The notes under the pieces: generated by a model
What the model saw: the letters and a program-made list of their open reading frames with translations, nothing else
What the model was told of the DNA's origin: nothing
The model's database searches: none
Part shown: positions 1-8,803 of the stretch, piece by piece
Position numbering within the stretch: the first letter of the stretch is position 1
Layout of the letters: every line of letters begins with the position of its first letter
NCBI GenBank assembly: GCA_003514305.1
Contig: DORE01000120.1
Span: 1 to 41,263, forward strand
Source: Gammaproteobacteria bacterium
GTDB lineage: Bacteria > Pseudomonadota > Gammaproteobacteria > Pseudomonadales > Pseudohongiellaceae
Reading direction: 5' to 3'
DNA: 41,263 nucleotides
Translations under genes and position numbers: made by a program

Positions 1-1
1 C

Positions 2-310
2 AGCTACGCACGGCTGATGAACCAACTGTTGAAAACCGACCTGCTGATCCTGGATGACTGGGGGATGCAGAAGGTCACCGTGCAACAACGACAGGATCTG
101 ATGGAAGTGATTGAGGATCGGCACGGAAGAGGCTCAACCCTGATCGCTAGTCAGTTACCAACCGAACACTGGCACGACTACATCGGCTCCGCCACACTCG
201 CAGACGCCATTCTGGACCGGCTTCTGCACGGCGCTCACCGACTCAATCTAAAAGGAGAATCACTAAGAAAAGCCAAGGCACAAAACACGGAATCGGTTGA
301 CCCATCGTGA
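2..310 (+). CDS. istB: IS21 helper ATPase IstB, C-terminal part
   Basis: IstB is the AAA+ ATPase that assists the IS21 transposase IstA by selecting and remodelling target DNA. Only the last 102 or so residues are present; the frame is open at the window edge. The LLILDDWG segment is the Walker B region (hydrophobic strand plus DD). It is followed by the typical RHGRGSTLIASQLP sensor-like stretch and the DAILDRLLHGAHRLNLKGES ending that is nearly invariant in IstB proteins. The gene ends about 90 bases before the element terminus. It is probably functional, but that depends on the part not seen. Confidence 0.9.
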   Translation, partial: SYARLMNQLLKTDLLILDDWGMQKVTVQQRQDLMEVIEDRHGRGSTLIASQLPTEHWHDYIGSATLADAILDRLLHGAHRLNLKGESLRKAKAQNTESVDPS

Positions 311-355
311 CCGCTCAGAGTACAAAACTGACTCCAGCGTGATGGCCGTGTGCAA

Positions 356-398
356 ACCGGTCACGATCCCCGGAATGACCGGTCACGTTCGCCGGAAT
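356..398. repeat. IS21 terminal direct repeats (two copies)
   Basis: Two 21-base copies, at 356-376 and 378-398, begin ACCGGTCACG and end CCGGAAT. They match at 19 of 21 positions and lie 22 bases apart. Multiple short repeats at the ends are characteristic of IS21-family elements and are the expected transposase-binding sites. Confidence 0.7.
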
Positions 399-403
399 AC
401 GCA

Positions 404-606
404 ATCGTTATGCCTCCAAGAATTCCTCGCGAGTAAAGAATGTTAATTGTGAAAATAGTGACAATGACCAGAATGAATCCAATCGTCCTGAAATTCGCAT
501 TGCGTCGAGCTTTCCGGGTCTCTGACATTATGGCGTCGGCAAAGGCCGTCTGCTGACGAGTAAATGCTTCGATAAGCGTTTGTTCGGTGTTTTTTTCCTG
601 GTCCAT
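404..606 (-). pseudogene. transfer-operon membrane protein truncated by the IS21 element (possibly S49-type peptidase)
   Basis: The gene starts at ATG 606 behind a GGAGAG ribosome site lying just past the transglycosylase stop. About 67 native residues remain: a charged amphipathic start, then ETRKARR, then one membrane segment (roughly residues 43-58, IGFILVIVTIFTINIL). After 404 the reading frame continues into IS sequence and stops near 361, so the natural C-terminus is lost. A basic stretch followed by one membrane helix resembles the N-terminus of the S49 (SppA-like) peptidases found near F-type transfer genes. The catalytic part is missing, so that identity is only a guess. Confidence 0.45.
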
Positions 607-610
607 AGCA

Positions 611-1081
611 TCACTCTCCTACATGGTTTAGGGCATCACGGACCTTCGACACATAGTGCCGGCGGGCGCGCTGTACTTTTGGTTTGGTTGAGAATCCTGC
701 GTTATAGGCTCCCACAGCGGCCCAAAGGTCGCCTTTTGTGGTAACGAGGTTTTCGGCAAGGATCCAGGCGCCTACATGGATATTGGTGCAAGGATCGCGA
801 ACCAGAACAGGAGCTGTTATTCGGTAGGGCTGCAACCGCTCTAAATGCTGGGAGTTGATCTGCATTAACCCATAATCTCTGGAACCATCGCTGTTGTTGC
901 CGTTTATCGCATCGGTTTTGTTATTACTTTCAACAAGAGCAATTGCTTTCAATAACTTTGCCGGGACCTGGTAGCGACCTGCGGCCTCAGAAAAACATTG
1001 ATTTATGTCCGCCAATACCGAAGAACTAACGACCAGCATTGCTGCGAGACCTACGATTCGGGGTCTTCTCTTCCTCGCCAT
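611..1081 (-). CDS. conjugation lytic transglycosylase (VirB1/TrbN-like)
   Basis: This is a 156-residue periplasmic muramidase that would open peptidoglycan for assembly of the secretion channel. The ATG at 1081 is chosen because AAGGAG precedes it; longer upstream starts lie inside traG in another frame and lack a ribosome site. A basic start and hydrophobic stretch (residues 8-24) form a signal peptide. The SLT fold is clear: catalytic Glu51 in ALVESNN, GLMQINS at 71-77 and GAYNAGF at 124-130. It overlaps the traG 3' end by 56 bases, so the two are translated from the same message. Confidence 0.9.
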   Translation of the reverse strand: MARKRRPRIVGLAAMLVVSSSVLADINQCFSEAAGRYQVPAKLLKAIALVESNNKTDAINGNNSDGSRDYGLMQINSQHLERLQPYRITAPVLVRDPCTNIHVGAWILAENLVTTKGDLWAAVGAYNAGFSTKPKVQRARRHYVSKVRDALNHVGE

Positions 1082-4000
1082 CGTTAAGTAGCTCCTTGCC
1101 TTCATGTTCAGAAAGTGTTGTGTAGCGGGCATCCGCATCCTCTCCAGCCGCCGAGTAAAGTTTTTGGAAGCCGTCTTGGAAGTGCAGCGCAGCGGCTGTC
1201 GCGGCGTCCCTTTCTGGTGTGAGAGAGCCGGGTTGTGTTTCGTAGCTCTCCATGACGTTCCAAGTAGATTCCGCAAGCTTCTCCAAGGCCTGGCGATTCA
1301 TATTTGCGTCTTCGTGATCAGCGTATGTAATGCCAGCGTTCACCATCGCTGAGGCATGGACAGGAGAAAGATCTTGCAACGGTGTTTGAAGCCCGGCCTG
1401 GAAAGCGCCGCCCACACTCACGTTTTCTGAGAGGTTTGAGCTGTTCACTGCATCGATCACGCTAGTAAGCTGATGCAGGAACATTGCTTTGTTGCCTTGT
1501 TCGCCATCGCCGGCAAACTTCTGGAATTGGTCGGCAAGGCGGGCTGTATCAGCAGGATCCTTGCTAAGAGCCCAATGCGCCGCGTTGGGGAGCTCGACCC
1601 TCCCACCGGTTTCAATTCTGGTGGTGTCAGTTTCGGTGTAACTCCTATCTTTGCGAATGTGGTTGTCAGAGGCGGCGTTGTTACCGGACAGAGCGCTGCT
1701 GTGAACGATGTTCCCCTCATTGTCGAGAGCAAGTGTTACCCGAGCCCCATCATCAACCGCGTCGATTTGACGCTGTGTGAACCAGCCGTTTTCGTCATGT
1801 GCGCTCTGCATTTCTTCTTTGGACATAGAAAACGAGCCAGCCGAAGCCAGGCGATCGCGAAGAACAAGTTCTTGCATCGACATTCCGGTTCCATCGGACA
1901 TTAATTCCATTGTGGTGAGGTTTGAAGCGACGGCAGACTGATGGAGTCTTCCAGTGTCCAAGAGGTATTCATACATACCTCCTGGTCTCATCATTCCCTG
2001 TTCATAAGTTGCTTGGCCATCTGCTGATCGCTTCATAGTTTCGATTGCTTGAGATACAGCAAGCTGCTGTGGCGTAACTTCATCCAATGCCAGCGCAGTT
2101 CCGTGATCAGAAGCAGCGCGCACGGAACCTACTGCCTCATAAATCTGGGATGGAGACTGGCCCGTTTCTGCCATGTAACTCATCATTCCGCGAAGCTCTG
2201 ACTGATTCATGTTTGCTGAAAATTCTGAGAACTTAACCATCTCGCCGGGATGCCAGTTAGTAGCGCTCAACTTGCCCCACAGGTCAGCATTAGTGGCTGT
2301 CGCATAAGCCTCAAAAATTTGTCCTCTCGATAGATCAGGGTGCTGCTCTGCGATACGGTCAAGCATGGTGCCTACACGCTGAGTGTTACCTGTGTTGATT
2401 GAAACTGACTGTGCAGTATTAATGGCTTCCTGCTCATTCACAGACATACCAAAGGTCGCGGCAGACTGATTGCGGCCGGAGGCAGCCCCGTGCCTCACCT
2501 GGCTTTCTACATTCGAGGTGTTTAGCCCCTGCTTGAATAGAGCTTCAGGGGAGCTATCTCCACCGTTGGATTGGACGGCGCCAGCAACGCCACCCACAAC
2601 CCCACCGGCTCCATATGCGCCCAATGCTTTACCTGAGGTGATCGGATTGGTGTGGCTAAGATCTGCCATGCCAGACATCGTTTCGAGGCCTCGGTAGTGG
2701 CTTTCTGCTTGATTGTGCTCAGAAACAGAGGCGATATTGTTCCACCCGGTCTCGGCCATGAGGTTTGCGGATCCGCGAGCACTCGCAAGCGAATTCAAAT
2801 GGTTCATGCTTTCTACAGGGGACTGAGCTTTGTTCGCTGCGTCAGAGCCTGCGCCGTCAGCATGCCCCGACCAATTTCCAGCCAGAGACGTCAGGCCATA
2901 GGGCGACATCTTGAAGAGCATGGCGGCGATGAAAGCCGAAATGGTGATACCCATGCCGCGGGCTTTTCCAAAAAGAGAAAGCGCCTGGGTTGCACTTTCG
3001 GGGGCAAGGAACATTGCGGATAGCCCCATGTTGTGACGCTGAATTTCGTCAACGGCATCGTAGGCCTGGTCGACCGCAATTTGTGCCAAGATCACATCCA
3101 TGACCCCCCACAGCATTATCCAGCCGAGAAGAGCCACGATAAGCTTCAGGGCCATGGGGAATAGTGGCGTCACAATGAAAAGTGCCAGAATCGGGATCAG
3201 TCCCAACACTATGGCGGTAACTGAAGCCCTAATCTTTGGCATCCACTCGTTCGCGCTAACAGCAATTCCAAGTCCGTTGTTGACCATGGACCGGTTGGTT
3301 AAGGCGCGGATCCCCGCATCTGGGTTTTCATCAAGCATAACGCTGGCGATTGCATTACTAATGACCACGTTTCTAAGCAATTGCGCAGGTGGGGCGGCTG
3401 CGGCTCCAAACACGTTAAGATTCATGTTTTGAATCTTTGTTTCGCACGCTGTTTTTTGTGCGGGTACGGCTATATCAAAGCCGGTTTTGGTACAAACGGA
3501 ATTCAGGTGCTCATCGTATGTTGGCGCGGCGTTTAGAGCCGGCGCCAGGACATTGTCATAAGCGTCTGAGCAACTCATCACTGTGCCGGCCTTGCCCGCG
3601 CCAGAGGAATACATGGTCGTAAACATCGCAGGCGATTTCATATCGGCTAACTGGTTCAGCAAGTCGTCCGTGCCGCTTTTAATCTCGGCAAGATCCACTG
3701 CGTAGCTGGGAAGGACAAGAGCAAGCTTTGAGCAGTCTTTGAAATACTGTCGGATAGACTTCTGGAGGTAATAATCGGAGGAAAAGGTTTTATCCGACGT
3801 TGCGTTGAGCAGGAGCTCGAAGCCAACACCCATTCCCTCTGTCCCGTAGGGATGAGCGGCCGAGGCATCCACAATCTCTTGAACTGCCCGCTCCGCTTTG
3901 TTGGTCATACCAGCGACCAAAACAATCAAATCAGGAACGTCTGGCACAGCTTCATAGGCATTTCGGACCGGGTCATATACATGCACAGTGCCGGTTGGAG

Positions 4001-4316
4001 TGATCAATGCTTTAAAGACAGCCACGCCAATTAAGGTCGTCATTAACCAGGACAGGCTGAGGCCAGTGGCCGACTGTTGGAAATTAATGATGCCTTTACC
4101 GACTGTGAACAAACCACCGAGTAACAGGCCGAGTACCACGGCCACGGCGAATAATGTGGTGTACTGATTATTCGCAAATACCAGTGAAATGCGTTTAAAG
4201 GCGTTTACCGTTTCCGTGAAGCCGTCATAGGTATAGAAATCCATATCCAGGGCAAACGCTGTGCTTGGTAGCGCTGCCACGAGGATCAGAGCGATTATCG
4301 GAAGTGTGCGCTTCAT
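1026..4316 (-). CDS. traG: TraG, mating-pair stabilisation and channel protein
   Basis: TraG is an inner-membrane protein needed for pilus assembly through its N-terminal part and for mating-pair stabilisation through its periplasmic C-terminal part. At 1096 residues it is longer than F TraG (938). There is a signal-like start (MKRTLPIIALILVAALPSTAFA). Membrane helices follow near residues 50-70 and 85-105, with more around 365-425. A long Ala/Ser/Gln/Glu-rich hydrophilic tail then runs to the end. It begins inside the traH stop (ATGA overlap at 4313-4316). In F the C-terminal region takes part in entry exclusion through TraS; no traS is visible here. Confidence 0.92.
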   Translation of the reverse strand: MKRTLPIIALILVAALPSTAFALDMDFYTYDGFTETVNAFKRISLVFANNQYTTLFAVAVVLGLLLGGLFTVGKGIINFQQSATGLSLSWLMTTLIGVAVFKALITPTGTVHVYDPVRNAYEAVPDVPDLIVLVAGMTNKAERAVQEIVDASAAHPYGTEGMGVGFELLLNATSDKTFSSDYYLQKSIRQYFKDCSKLALVLPSYAVDLAEIKSGTDDLLNQLADMKSPAMFTTMYSSGAGKAGTVMSCSDAYDNVLAPALNAAPTYDEHLNSVCTKTGFDIAVPAQKTACETKIQNMNLNVFGAAAAPPAQLLRNVVISNAIASVMLDENPDAGIRALTNRSMVNNGLGIAVSANEWMPKIRASVTAIVLGLIPILALFIVTPLFPMALKLIVALLGWIMLWGVMDVILAQIAVDQAYDAVDEIQRHNMGLSAMFLAPESATQALSLFGKARGMGITISAFIAAMLFKMSPYGLTSLAGNWSGHADGAGSDAANKAQSPVESMNHLNSLASARGSANLMAETGWNNIASVSEHNQAESHYRGLETMSGMADLSHTNPITSGKALGAYGAGGVVGGVAGAVQSNGGDSSPEALFKQGLNTSNVESQVRHGAASGRNQSAATFGMSVNEQEAINTAQSVSINTGNTQRVGTMLDRIAEQHPDLSRGQIFEAYATATNADLWGKLSATNWHPGEMVKFSEFSANMNQSELRGMMSYMAETGQSPSQIYEAVGSVRAASDHGTALALDEVTPQQLAVSQAIETMKRSADGQATYEQGMMRPGGMYEYLLDTGRLHQSAVASNLTTMELMSDGTGMSMQELVLRDRLASAGSFSMSKEEMQSAHDENGWFTQRQIDAVDDGARVTLALDNEGNIVHSSALSGNNAASDNHIRKDRSYTETDTTRIETGGRVELPNAAHWALSKDPADTARLADQFQKFAGDGEQGNKAMFLHQLTSVIDAVNSSNLSENVSVGGAFQAGLQTPLQDLSPVHASAMVNAGITYADHEDANMNRQALEKLAESTWNVMESYETQPGSLTPERDAATAAALHFQDGFQKLYSAAGEDADARYTTLSEHEGKELLNDGEEEKTPNRRSRSNAGR

Positions 4317-5692
4317 TGAGTGATGTCCTCTGCATTGCGCCGAAGAACTTCTTCTTGTCGCTTAGCCTGGGCAGCGGTAAATGCGATGTGTGCCATCTGC
4401 TCTTGGGTTTTTTTGAGATAGCTGGTTCGCGCGGCCATTCGGAATTGGTAAGCGTCTTTTTTTATTCCGGTTAGATGGTCGGCAACCTCGGCGTAAACTG
4501 TTCTGTCGCATTGTGGGCCGGCGGCGCCTGTGCTGTTCATAACCGCGTCGATTTCGCGGATCATGTTGTCGATGGTGTTGTAGAGATCATCGACCATATA
4601 AAACGCATAGGCATAGGCGACGACTTCTTCCGTGAGAGCGATCGCCATTGCTTTGTCTCCCAGTGCAATGGAATCGACAATAATTGGCAGGATTGGGATC
4701 GGAGAAGAGGTCAGGAACGCCTCATCTGCTGCACTTAAAGCGGTTTTGTTCTCGATTTTGGTGGCGATCGCATTCATCTGATTGCTCACTAGCGCCAGAA
4801 GACCGCCTGGAGTCGCTGAATCCGTTTGGCAAACAGGTCCACCCGCACCGTTGACTTTCTTTTCGGCATTGCCGACAACGAAATCATCGATGCTGGATTC
4901 GTCGTTATTGGGGCATGAGCTAATCGGTTCGATGACGGGGGCTTTTACGGCTGCCGTTGCGTTGATCATCACATCACCCACGAATCCACGCATGGTATCG
5001 ACGTACTGGAAACCGAATTCGTCAGCGGCATTCTGTAGTAGGGAGCCAGTCTTGAAGATGTTATTGAATTGGGTCGGGCAATCGGCAGTAAGCTGCTTGA
5101 CGTCGACGGATGGCTCCTGGTTGGCTGCTACTTGATTTTCAGTCGTTTCATACCAGCTTGTAACTGACCCAAGTGCGGTGGCCGCTTTGCTATCCAGGGC
5201 TTTGAGACGGTTGCTGGCTGCGGTCCCGATAAAATCGCCAACGGGCTCGCCAAGCTTTTTGGCAAATTGGCAATCGTTGATCTGAATTCCGTTCAAGTCG
5301 TTGATTATTTTTTCGAAACTTTTCATCGTCTCAGAGAGTTCTTTGCTCATCACTTTCATTGCTGTGTCGAAAGCGACGGCAGGAGCTGCCTGAATCATGT
5401 TCTGAAGCTTATCGACCAGGTAATCCGGGTCGAGCATCGACATCCCGCCAAGAAAAAGATCAACACCACCACACCCTGCAGATACCCTGGGGGGAGAAAT
5501 AGTGAGAAGCGGGTCGTTGGACACGTTGAAGCGGGCTGAATAGGAGCCTGCAGAGTAGAAACCGCGCTGCTGGTTCTTGTAGCTTGACGCGCCACTGGAC
5601 GTGGATGAAGCAAACCAGTCATCCGTCCAGTTTGCGGAGGCCACTGGCGCGGAAAGCGAAAGGATTAGGGTTGGGAGGATAAGCCTTTTCAT
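4313..5692 (-). CDS. traH: TraH, pilus assembly protein
   Basis: TraH is a periplasmic protein required for F-type pilus extension, working with TraF, TraU, TraW and TrbC. The 459 residues match F TraH (458). It has a signal peptide (MKRLILPTLILSLSAPVASA), the conserved early GCGGVDLFLGGMSML segment around residues 73-87, and the AFDTAMKVMSKEL region that follows in the family. The start codon shares one base with the traF stop (TGATG) and the end overlaps traG by four bases, so translation is coupled on both sides. Confidence 0.95.
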   Translation of the reverse strand: MKRLILPTLILSLSAPVASANWTDDWFASSTSSGASSYKNQQRGFYSAGSYSARFNVSNDPLLTISPPRVSAGCGGVDLFLGGMSMLDPDYLVDKLQNMIQAAPAVAFDTAMKVMSKELSETMKSFEKIINDLNGIQINDCQFAKKLGEPVGDFIGTAASNRLKALDSKAATALGSVTSWYETTENQVAANQEPSVDVKQLTADCPTQFNNIFKTGSLLQNAADEFGFQYVDTMRGFVGDVMINATAAVKAPVIEPISSCPNNDESSIDDFVVGNAEKKVNGAGGPVCQTDSATPGGLLALVSNQMNAIATKIENKTALSAADEAFLTSSPIPILPIIVDSIALGDKAMAIALTEEVVAYAYAFYMVDDLYNTIDNMIREIDAVMNSTGAAGPQCDRTVYAEVADHLTGIKKDAYQFRMAARTSYLKKTQEQMAHIAFTAAQAKRQEEVLRRNAEDITQ

Positions 5693-6522
5693 CAGAACGA
5701 TTCTCCCTTTGGCGCGCCCGGATCAAAGAATCCACCCTGACGATATTCGGGTGTGAGGAATTGCTCAGGGGATGTCTCGCCTCTCAAATAGCGGATGGCG
5801 CGATATGCGTTTGAGGTGATTTTGGTGGCTGATTCCACCCCAACTGCAATTGGCATCCAGCGTTCGCTGTTACGCTCGATGAGAATAACCATCGGGGTCA
5901 CTTGGACATCGAATCGCGCTTGAGCAGATGGGTTTTTGTTTATATTTACTTCAGTAGTTTCAAGCCCGGTGCGATCTGACACTAACTTGAGAATGTTTCT
6001 TTGAGGCGAGCAGTACGGGCACTCTTCAGTCGAGAAAAGTGCTAGGGCATATTTGCCCCTGAAGTTTTCTAGGTATTGAGCTTGGTTATTGGCGCGCTGC
6101 TGAAGTTCCGCTTTTCGGCCTGGGGAAGTAATCGGGTACTGTGATGCACCGCTGAGAGTTGGATTTTGCAGCATGACCATGTTGGACACGGCCGTAAATC
6201 CGGCAGCCTTGCGGCGCACGACATCCTGAATTCGATAATAGGCAAGTACACTCTCCGGAGTTCTAAGCCAAACAGCTTCCTTCAGGTAGTTTTCGAGCAT
6301 GGCTTTTAAGTCATCCGGGTGCATATCCATCATCTCCGCTGCCGGTGGCGGTGGAGGAAGTGGTTGCCTCTCCTTCTTATCGGGATCTTCTTCGCTAGAA
6401 GGCTTAACCGGTTCTTCATACCAGTGATACCCCTTGATCTGAGTATCCTGGTTCGGCTGCTGGATGGCGTTTGCCTGTGAGGCAGCAAGAGCGAGCAAGA
6501 GCAGTGTCAGTACAAATTTCAT
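5692..6522 (-). CDS. traF: TraF, thioredoxin-fold pilus assembly protein
   Basis: TraF is a periplasmic thioredoxin-like protein of the F-type system. The start at 6522 is chosen because AAGGAG precedes it and the protein then opens with a signal peptide (MKFVLTLLLLALAASQANA). A proline-rich linker near residues 54-60 precedes the core. The thioredoxin domain keeps a redox-active Cys168-Pro-Tyr-Cys171, which F TraF lacks, so this version may act as a real disulphide catalyst for TraH, TraU and TraN. It has 276 residues and is coupled to traH by a one-base overlap. Confidence 0.92.
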   Translation of the reverse strand: MKFVLTLLLLALAASQANAIQQPNQDTQIKGYHWYEEPVKPSSEEDPDKKERQPLPPPPPAAEMMDMHPDDLKAMLENYLKEAVWLRTPESVLAYYRIQDVVRRKAAGFTAVSNMVMLQNPTLSGASQYPITSPGRKAELQQRANNQAQYLENFRGKYALALFSTEECPYCSPQRNILKLVSDRTGLETTEVNINKNPSAQARFDVQVTPMVILIERNSERWMPIAVGVESATKITSNAYRAIRYLRGETSPEQFLTPEYRQGGFFDPGAPKGESF

Positions 6523-6533
6523 GGGTTGGCTCC

Positions 6534-7001
6534 TTAAAAGATCGCTTTGAGGCGCTTGGTTTTGGAGACGTCCACAAAACCCCAATACCGTGAGTCGAAA
6601 GAATCGGGATGCGATCCATAGGCCCAAGCTTTGCCGGCAGGTACTACTCCCGAATAGGAAAATAGGGGTAAAGGATCGCCTTTGAGCGTTTCAGTCTTGG
6701 CGCGCCCCAGAGACTCTCCATCGCAAAAAAACTCAAGATCCTTTTGGGTTATTGTTTGACCCTCCCAGCACATGAGCCTTTTGCTGATTAACACAGGTTC
6801 ATGGCCCGCCAATTCATGAGAAAGCTCGAATGTCGCATAGTCGCCTGGCCCGGCAATGGCGTCGGTTTCCCAAAAAATTCTGTGATCGACAGACTCAGAG
6901 ACCGTGATATTGAGGTGGTCTGAAACGAAGGAAATTGCAAAGGCAAGAGGCGCCCCTACAAGCAAAGTGAGAAGGACATTTTTCACTTTATTATTGAGCA
7001 T
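6534..7001 (-). CDS. trhF: S26-family signal peptidase of the transfer system (TrhF/TraF-P like)
   Basis: This is a 155-residue inner-membrane serine peptidase, probably maturing a transfer protein such as the pilin or TrbC. The ATG at 7001 follows GGAG. One membrane helix (residues 8-28) is followed by the nucleophile region NITVSES (Ser35 or Ser37). The general-base Lys74 is in LISKRLMCWEG, and the closing box is YGSHPDSFDSRYWGFV (129-143), whose Asp-Ser-Arg-Tyr-Trp-Gly pattern is typical. The residues around the serine differ from the usual SMPxG. It overlaps the trbC end by 11 bases. SXT/IncA/C-type F systems carry the same gene. Confidence 0.8.
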   Translation of the reverse strand: MLNNKVKNVLLTLLVGAPLAFAISFVSDHLNITVSESVDHRIFWETDAIAGPGDYATFELSHELAGHEPVLISKRLMCWEGQTITQKDLEFFCDGESLGRAKTETLKGDPLPLFSYSGVVPAGKAWAYGSHPDSFDSRYWGFVDVSKTKRLKAIF

Positions 7002-7758
7002 TTGGGTTCTCCAGCTTGGCAAGAATGGATTCGACCGGTGCGCCGCCGGTCATCGTGGTTAAGCGTTTCAGGAGACTTTGTAGGCTTGAATCCCCGTAAA
7101 CCACGGGCAGTTGCATTCCGGGGGTTGCAGCGCCTTTCTCGCAATAACTTTGAAAATCAAAGTTCTGCTCAACGACCAGGGCGGGGACTTTGGTGATGTT
7201 GTGATTCCTGAATTGGATGGGATCGATGACTACATCAAGCCCTCGCATTGCGCACTTTGGCCCCTCACACGTCGGGTTCTTGCGAAGAACCTTGGCCATG
7301 AATTCCATGGTGGGCTGTGTTTTCTTGAGACCACCGATCATGCCGCGCATCACCATCACACCACCGACCTTTTCAAGATCCCTGGCGTAATTCCGCAAGG
7401 TGATTTCCGGAATGGAGCTTGAGACGAATAGCAGGGCGCGGGAGCCAGTTGCTTTAGGGTCTGGGTTTTCAGGATCGCCAGCATCGAGGCCAGCATCGGC
7501 CCGAAGCAGACTGAGAAATTCATTCTTTCGGGCTTGCCACTGGTCGCTGTTCACCTCCTGCATGACTTCGGAGACGCGGGCCTTCATCGCCGGTGAATCC
7601 ATCACCCGTTCTTTGGCCTGTTTCGCGATCGCCAGATATTCCTCCGGCACGTTGATCTGATCGGGAAGTGTGGGAATGGCATCCGATTCCGCAGAGGCTA
7701 ATGGGCTCATTAGACAGAGGGTTAGGGCAAACCCCAGGTTACTTTTAATAAGAAACAC
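6991..7758 (-). CDS. trbC: TrbC, F-type pilus assembly protein
   Basis: TrbC is a periplasmic protein that acts with TraW in pilus assembly; in many relatives the two are fused. The start is a GTG at 7758, ten bases after a perfect AGGAGG. This gives 255 residues with a signal peptide ending at LASA. The conserved core includes RALLFVSSSIPEITLRNYARDLE, GGVMVMRGMIGG and VPALVVEQ, as in the F-type TrbC domain. Three to four cysteines lie in the C-terminal half. It starts inside the traU 3' end (14-base overlap). Confidence 0.9.
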   Translation of the reverse strand: MFLIKSNLGFALTLCLMSPLASAESDAIPTLPDQINVPEEYLAIAKQAKERVMDSPAMKARVSEVMQEVNSDQWQARKNEFLSLLRADAGLDAGDPENPDPKATGSRALLFVSSSIPEITLRNYARDLEKVGGVMVMRGMIGGLKKTQPTMEFMAKVLRKNPTCEGPKCAMRGLDVVIDPIQFRNHNITKVPALVVEQNFDFQSYCEKGAATPGMQLPVVYGDSSLQSLLKRLTTMTGGAPVESILAKLENPNAQ

Positions 7759-8731
7759 AGCAGTTGAGCCTCCTAAACACCATCCATGAAAAATTGTCAC
7801 CGCCTGCGGGGGGGTGCTTGTAATGGCTCCACAACAAACCGGTTTGACCGATCGGCCGGCAGCTATCGTCCCGAACAGGCTTCATCAGTTGCAGCTTGTA
7901 TTTGTCCTTGGACCAAATGGGAACTGGCGCGGTATAGCAGCCATCTGAGGAGGATTCTTTTAGTAGTCCCATCCGAGCCATGAAGTAGATTCCGCGGGCT
8001 GCGATCCCGGCATTCGCCGTCACGTAATCCGTGCCGGTTATTGACCCGGCCAGGGGATAGGCTCCTGACCACGATCCCATGCACCAGAAGAGGGAATTAA
8101 CGGGCCTTCCAACCAAGGCGCCAGAGGAATCCGCAGCGCACGCCAGTTGAGCGACCGGGTTGGCGAACAGCAACGACTCGGGGTGAATCATCAGCGAGAG
8201 AATTTCGTTGTTCCAGGTAGGGATGAGTTCAGTCATCATCGCTACGTCGAATTCTCGCTCTGCTATGCAGGGGATGTCATAGAACAGCCCCAAGATGCTA
8301 AATGCGGGAAAGAAGTAGTAATGCATCTGCTGGAAGGTTTTGGACTGCCCATCTTCCTGCATGTGCGATCCGCCCAGTTTCCCGCCGGTGTTCATCAACT
8401 TGAATCCGAGAGGCATCATGCAGTAGGGATCTGAAACGGTATCAATCAGCCGTGCGGGCTCCCACATAGAAATACCAATGCCGTATCGATTGATCGCTCC
8501 TGAATTACAGCTGCAGAGCACGGAAGGGGAGTCAGCACCAGGATCGGGCATTCCTGAATCGCCTTTACCGATGCTCAGCCCGCCAATGCGAATCGGGAAG
8601 ATGCACTGCCAGGAGACGTCCGTAACAGGATTCAGGACGCCAGAGGGGCATTTGGACGCGAGGGCTGATTGAGGGGCCGTGTAAGCCCCTATCAGTGTTA
8701 AAAGAAGCAAGATTGCTCGAATACTCATCAT
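7745..8731 (-). CDS. traU: TraU, pilus assembly and DNA transfer protein
   Basis: TraU is a periplasmic cysteine-rich protein needed for pilus formation and DNA transfer. Its 328 residues match F TraU (330). It has a signal peptide (to about residue 25) and about a dozen cysteines, including the LCSCNSGA cluster. The ending NFSWMVFRRLNCCVSY is typical. The two adjacent ATG codons at 8731 and 8728 have only weak ribosome sites. It is the only gene of the core operon preceded by a real gap, which contains phased TATAT boxes. Confidence 0.95.
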   Translation of the reverse strand: MMSIRAILLLLTLIGAYTAPQSALASKCPSGVLNPVTDVSWQCIFPIRIGGLSIGKGDSGMPDPGADSPSVLCSCNSGAINRYGIGISMWEPARLIDTVSDPYCMMPLGFKLMNTGGKLGGSHMQEDGQSKTFQQMHYYFFPAFSILGLFYDIPCIAEREFDVAMMTELIPTWNNEILSLMIHPESLLFANPVAQLACAADSSGALVGRPVNSLFWCMGSWSGAYPLAGSITGTDYVTANAGIAARGIYFMARMGLLKESSSDGCYTAPVPIWSKDKYKLQLMKPVRDDSCRPIGQTGLLWSHYKHPPAGGDNFSWMVFRRLNCCVSY

Positions 8732-8773
8732 GGCTAGAAACGTCCGGGAATTTCCCTAAGTTTAGCCTAACAA

Positions 8774-8802
8774 TATATGTGAGTATATAGCACTATATGA
8801 AA
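8774..8802. promoter_or_regulatory. three 10-bp-phased TATAT boxes upstream of traU
   Basis: TATAT occurs at 8774, 8784 and 8794, one helical turn apart, in the only sizeable gap of the transfer operon. The stretch 8784-8802 (TATATAGCACTATATGAAA) matches 18 of 19 bases of the site at 20377-20395 in front of a regulator gene. No convincing -35 element was found here, so it may be an operator or secondary binding site rather than a promoter. Confidence 0.5.
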
Positions 8803-8803
8803 T

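Larger units (their letters stand above)
1..403 (+). mobile_element. IS21-family insertion sequence, right end (partial)
   Basis: The element enters from outside the window. It contains the 3' part of istB followed by about 90 bases with terminal repeats, and ends at the CA dinucleotide at 402-403, as IS21-type ends do (TG...CA). The flanking reading frame on the minus strand changes character here, which fits an insertion into a gene. The transposase gene istA and the other end lie upstream of the window, so the target duplication cannot be checked. Confidence 0.75.

Noticed and set aside
1473..1904. 143-codon plus-strand frame inside traG.
   Set aside because: It is antisense to a clear traG and shows no protein signature.
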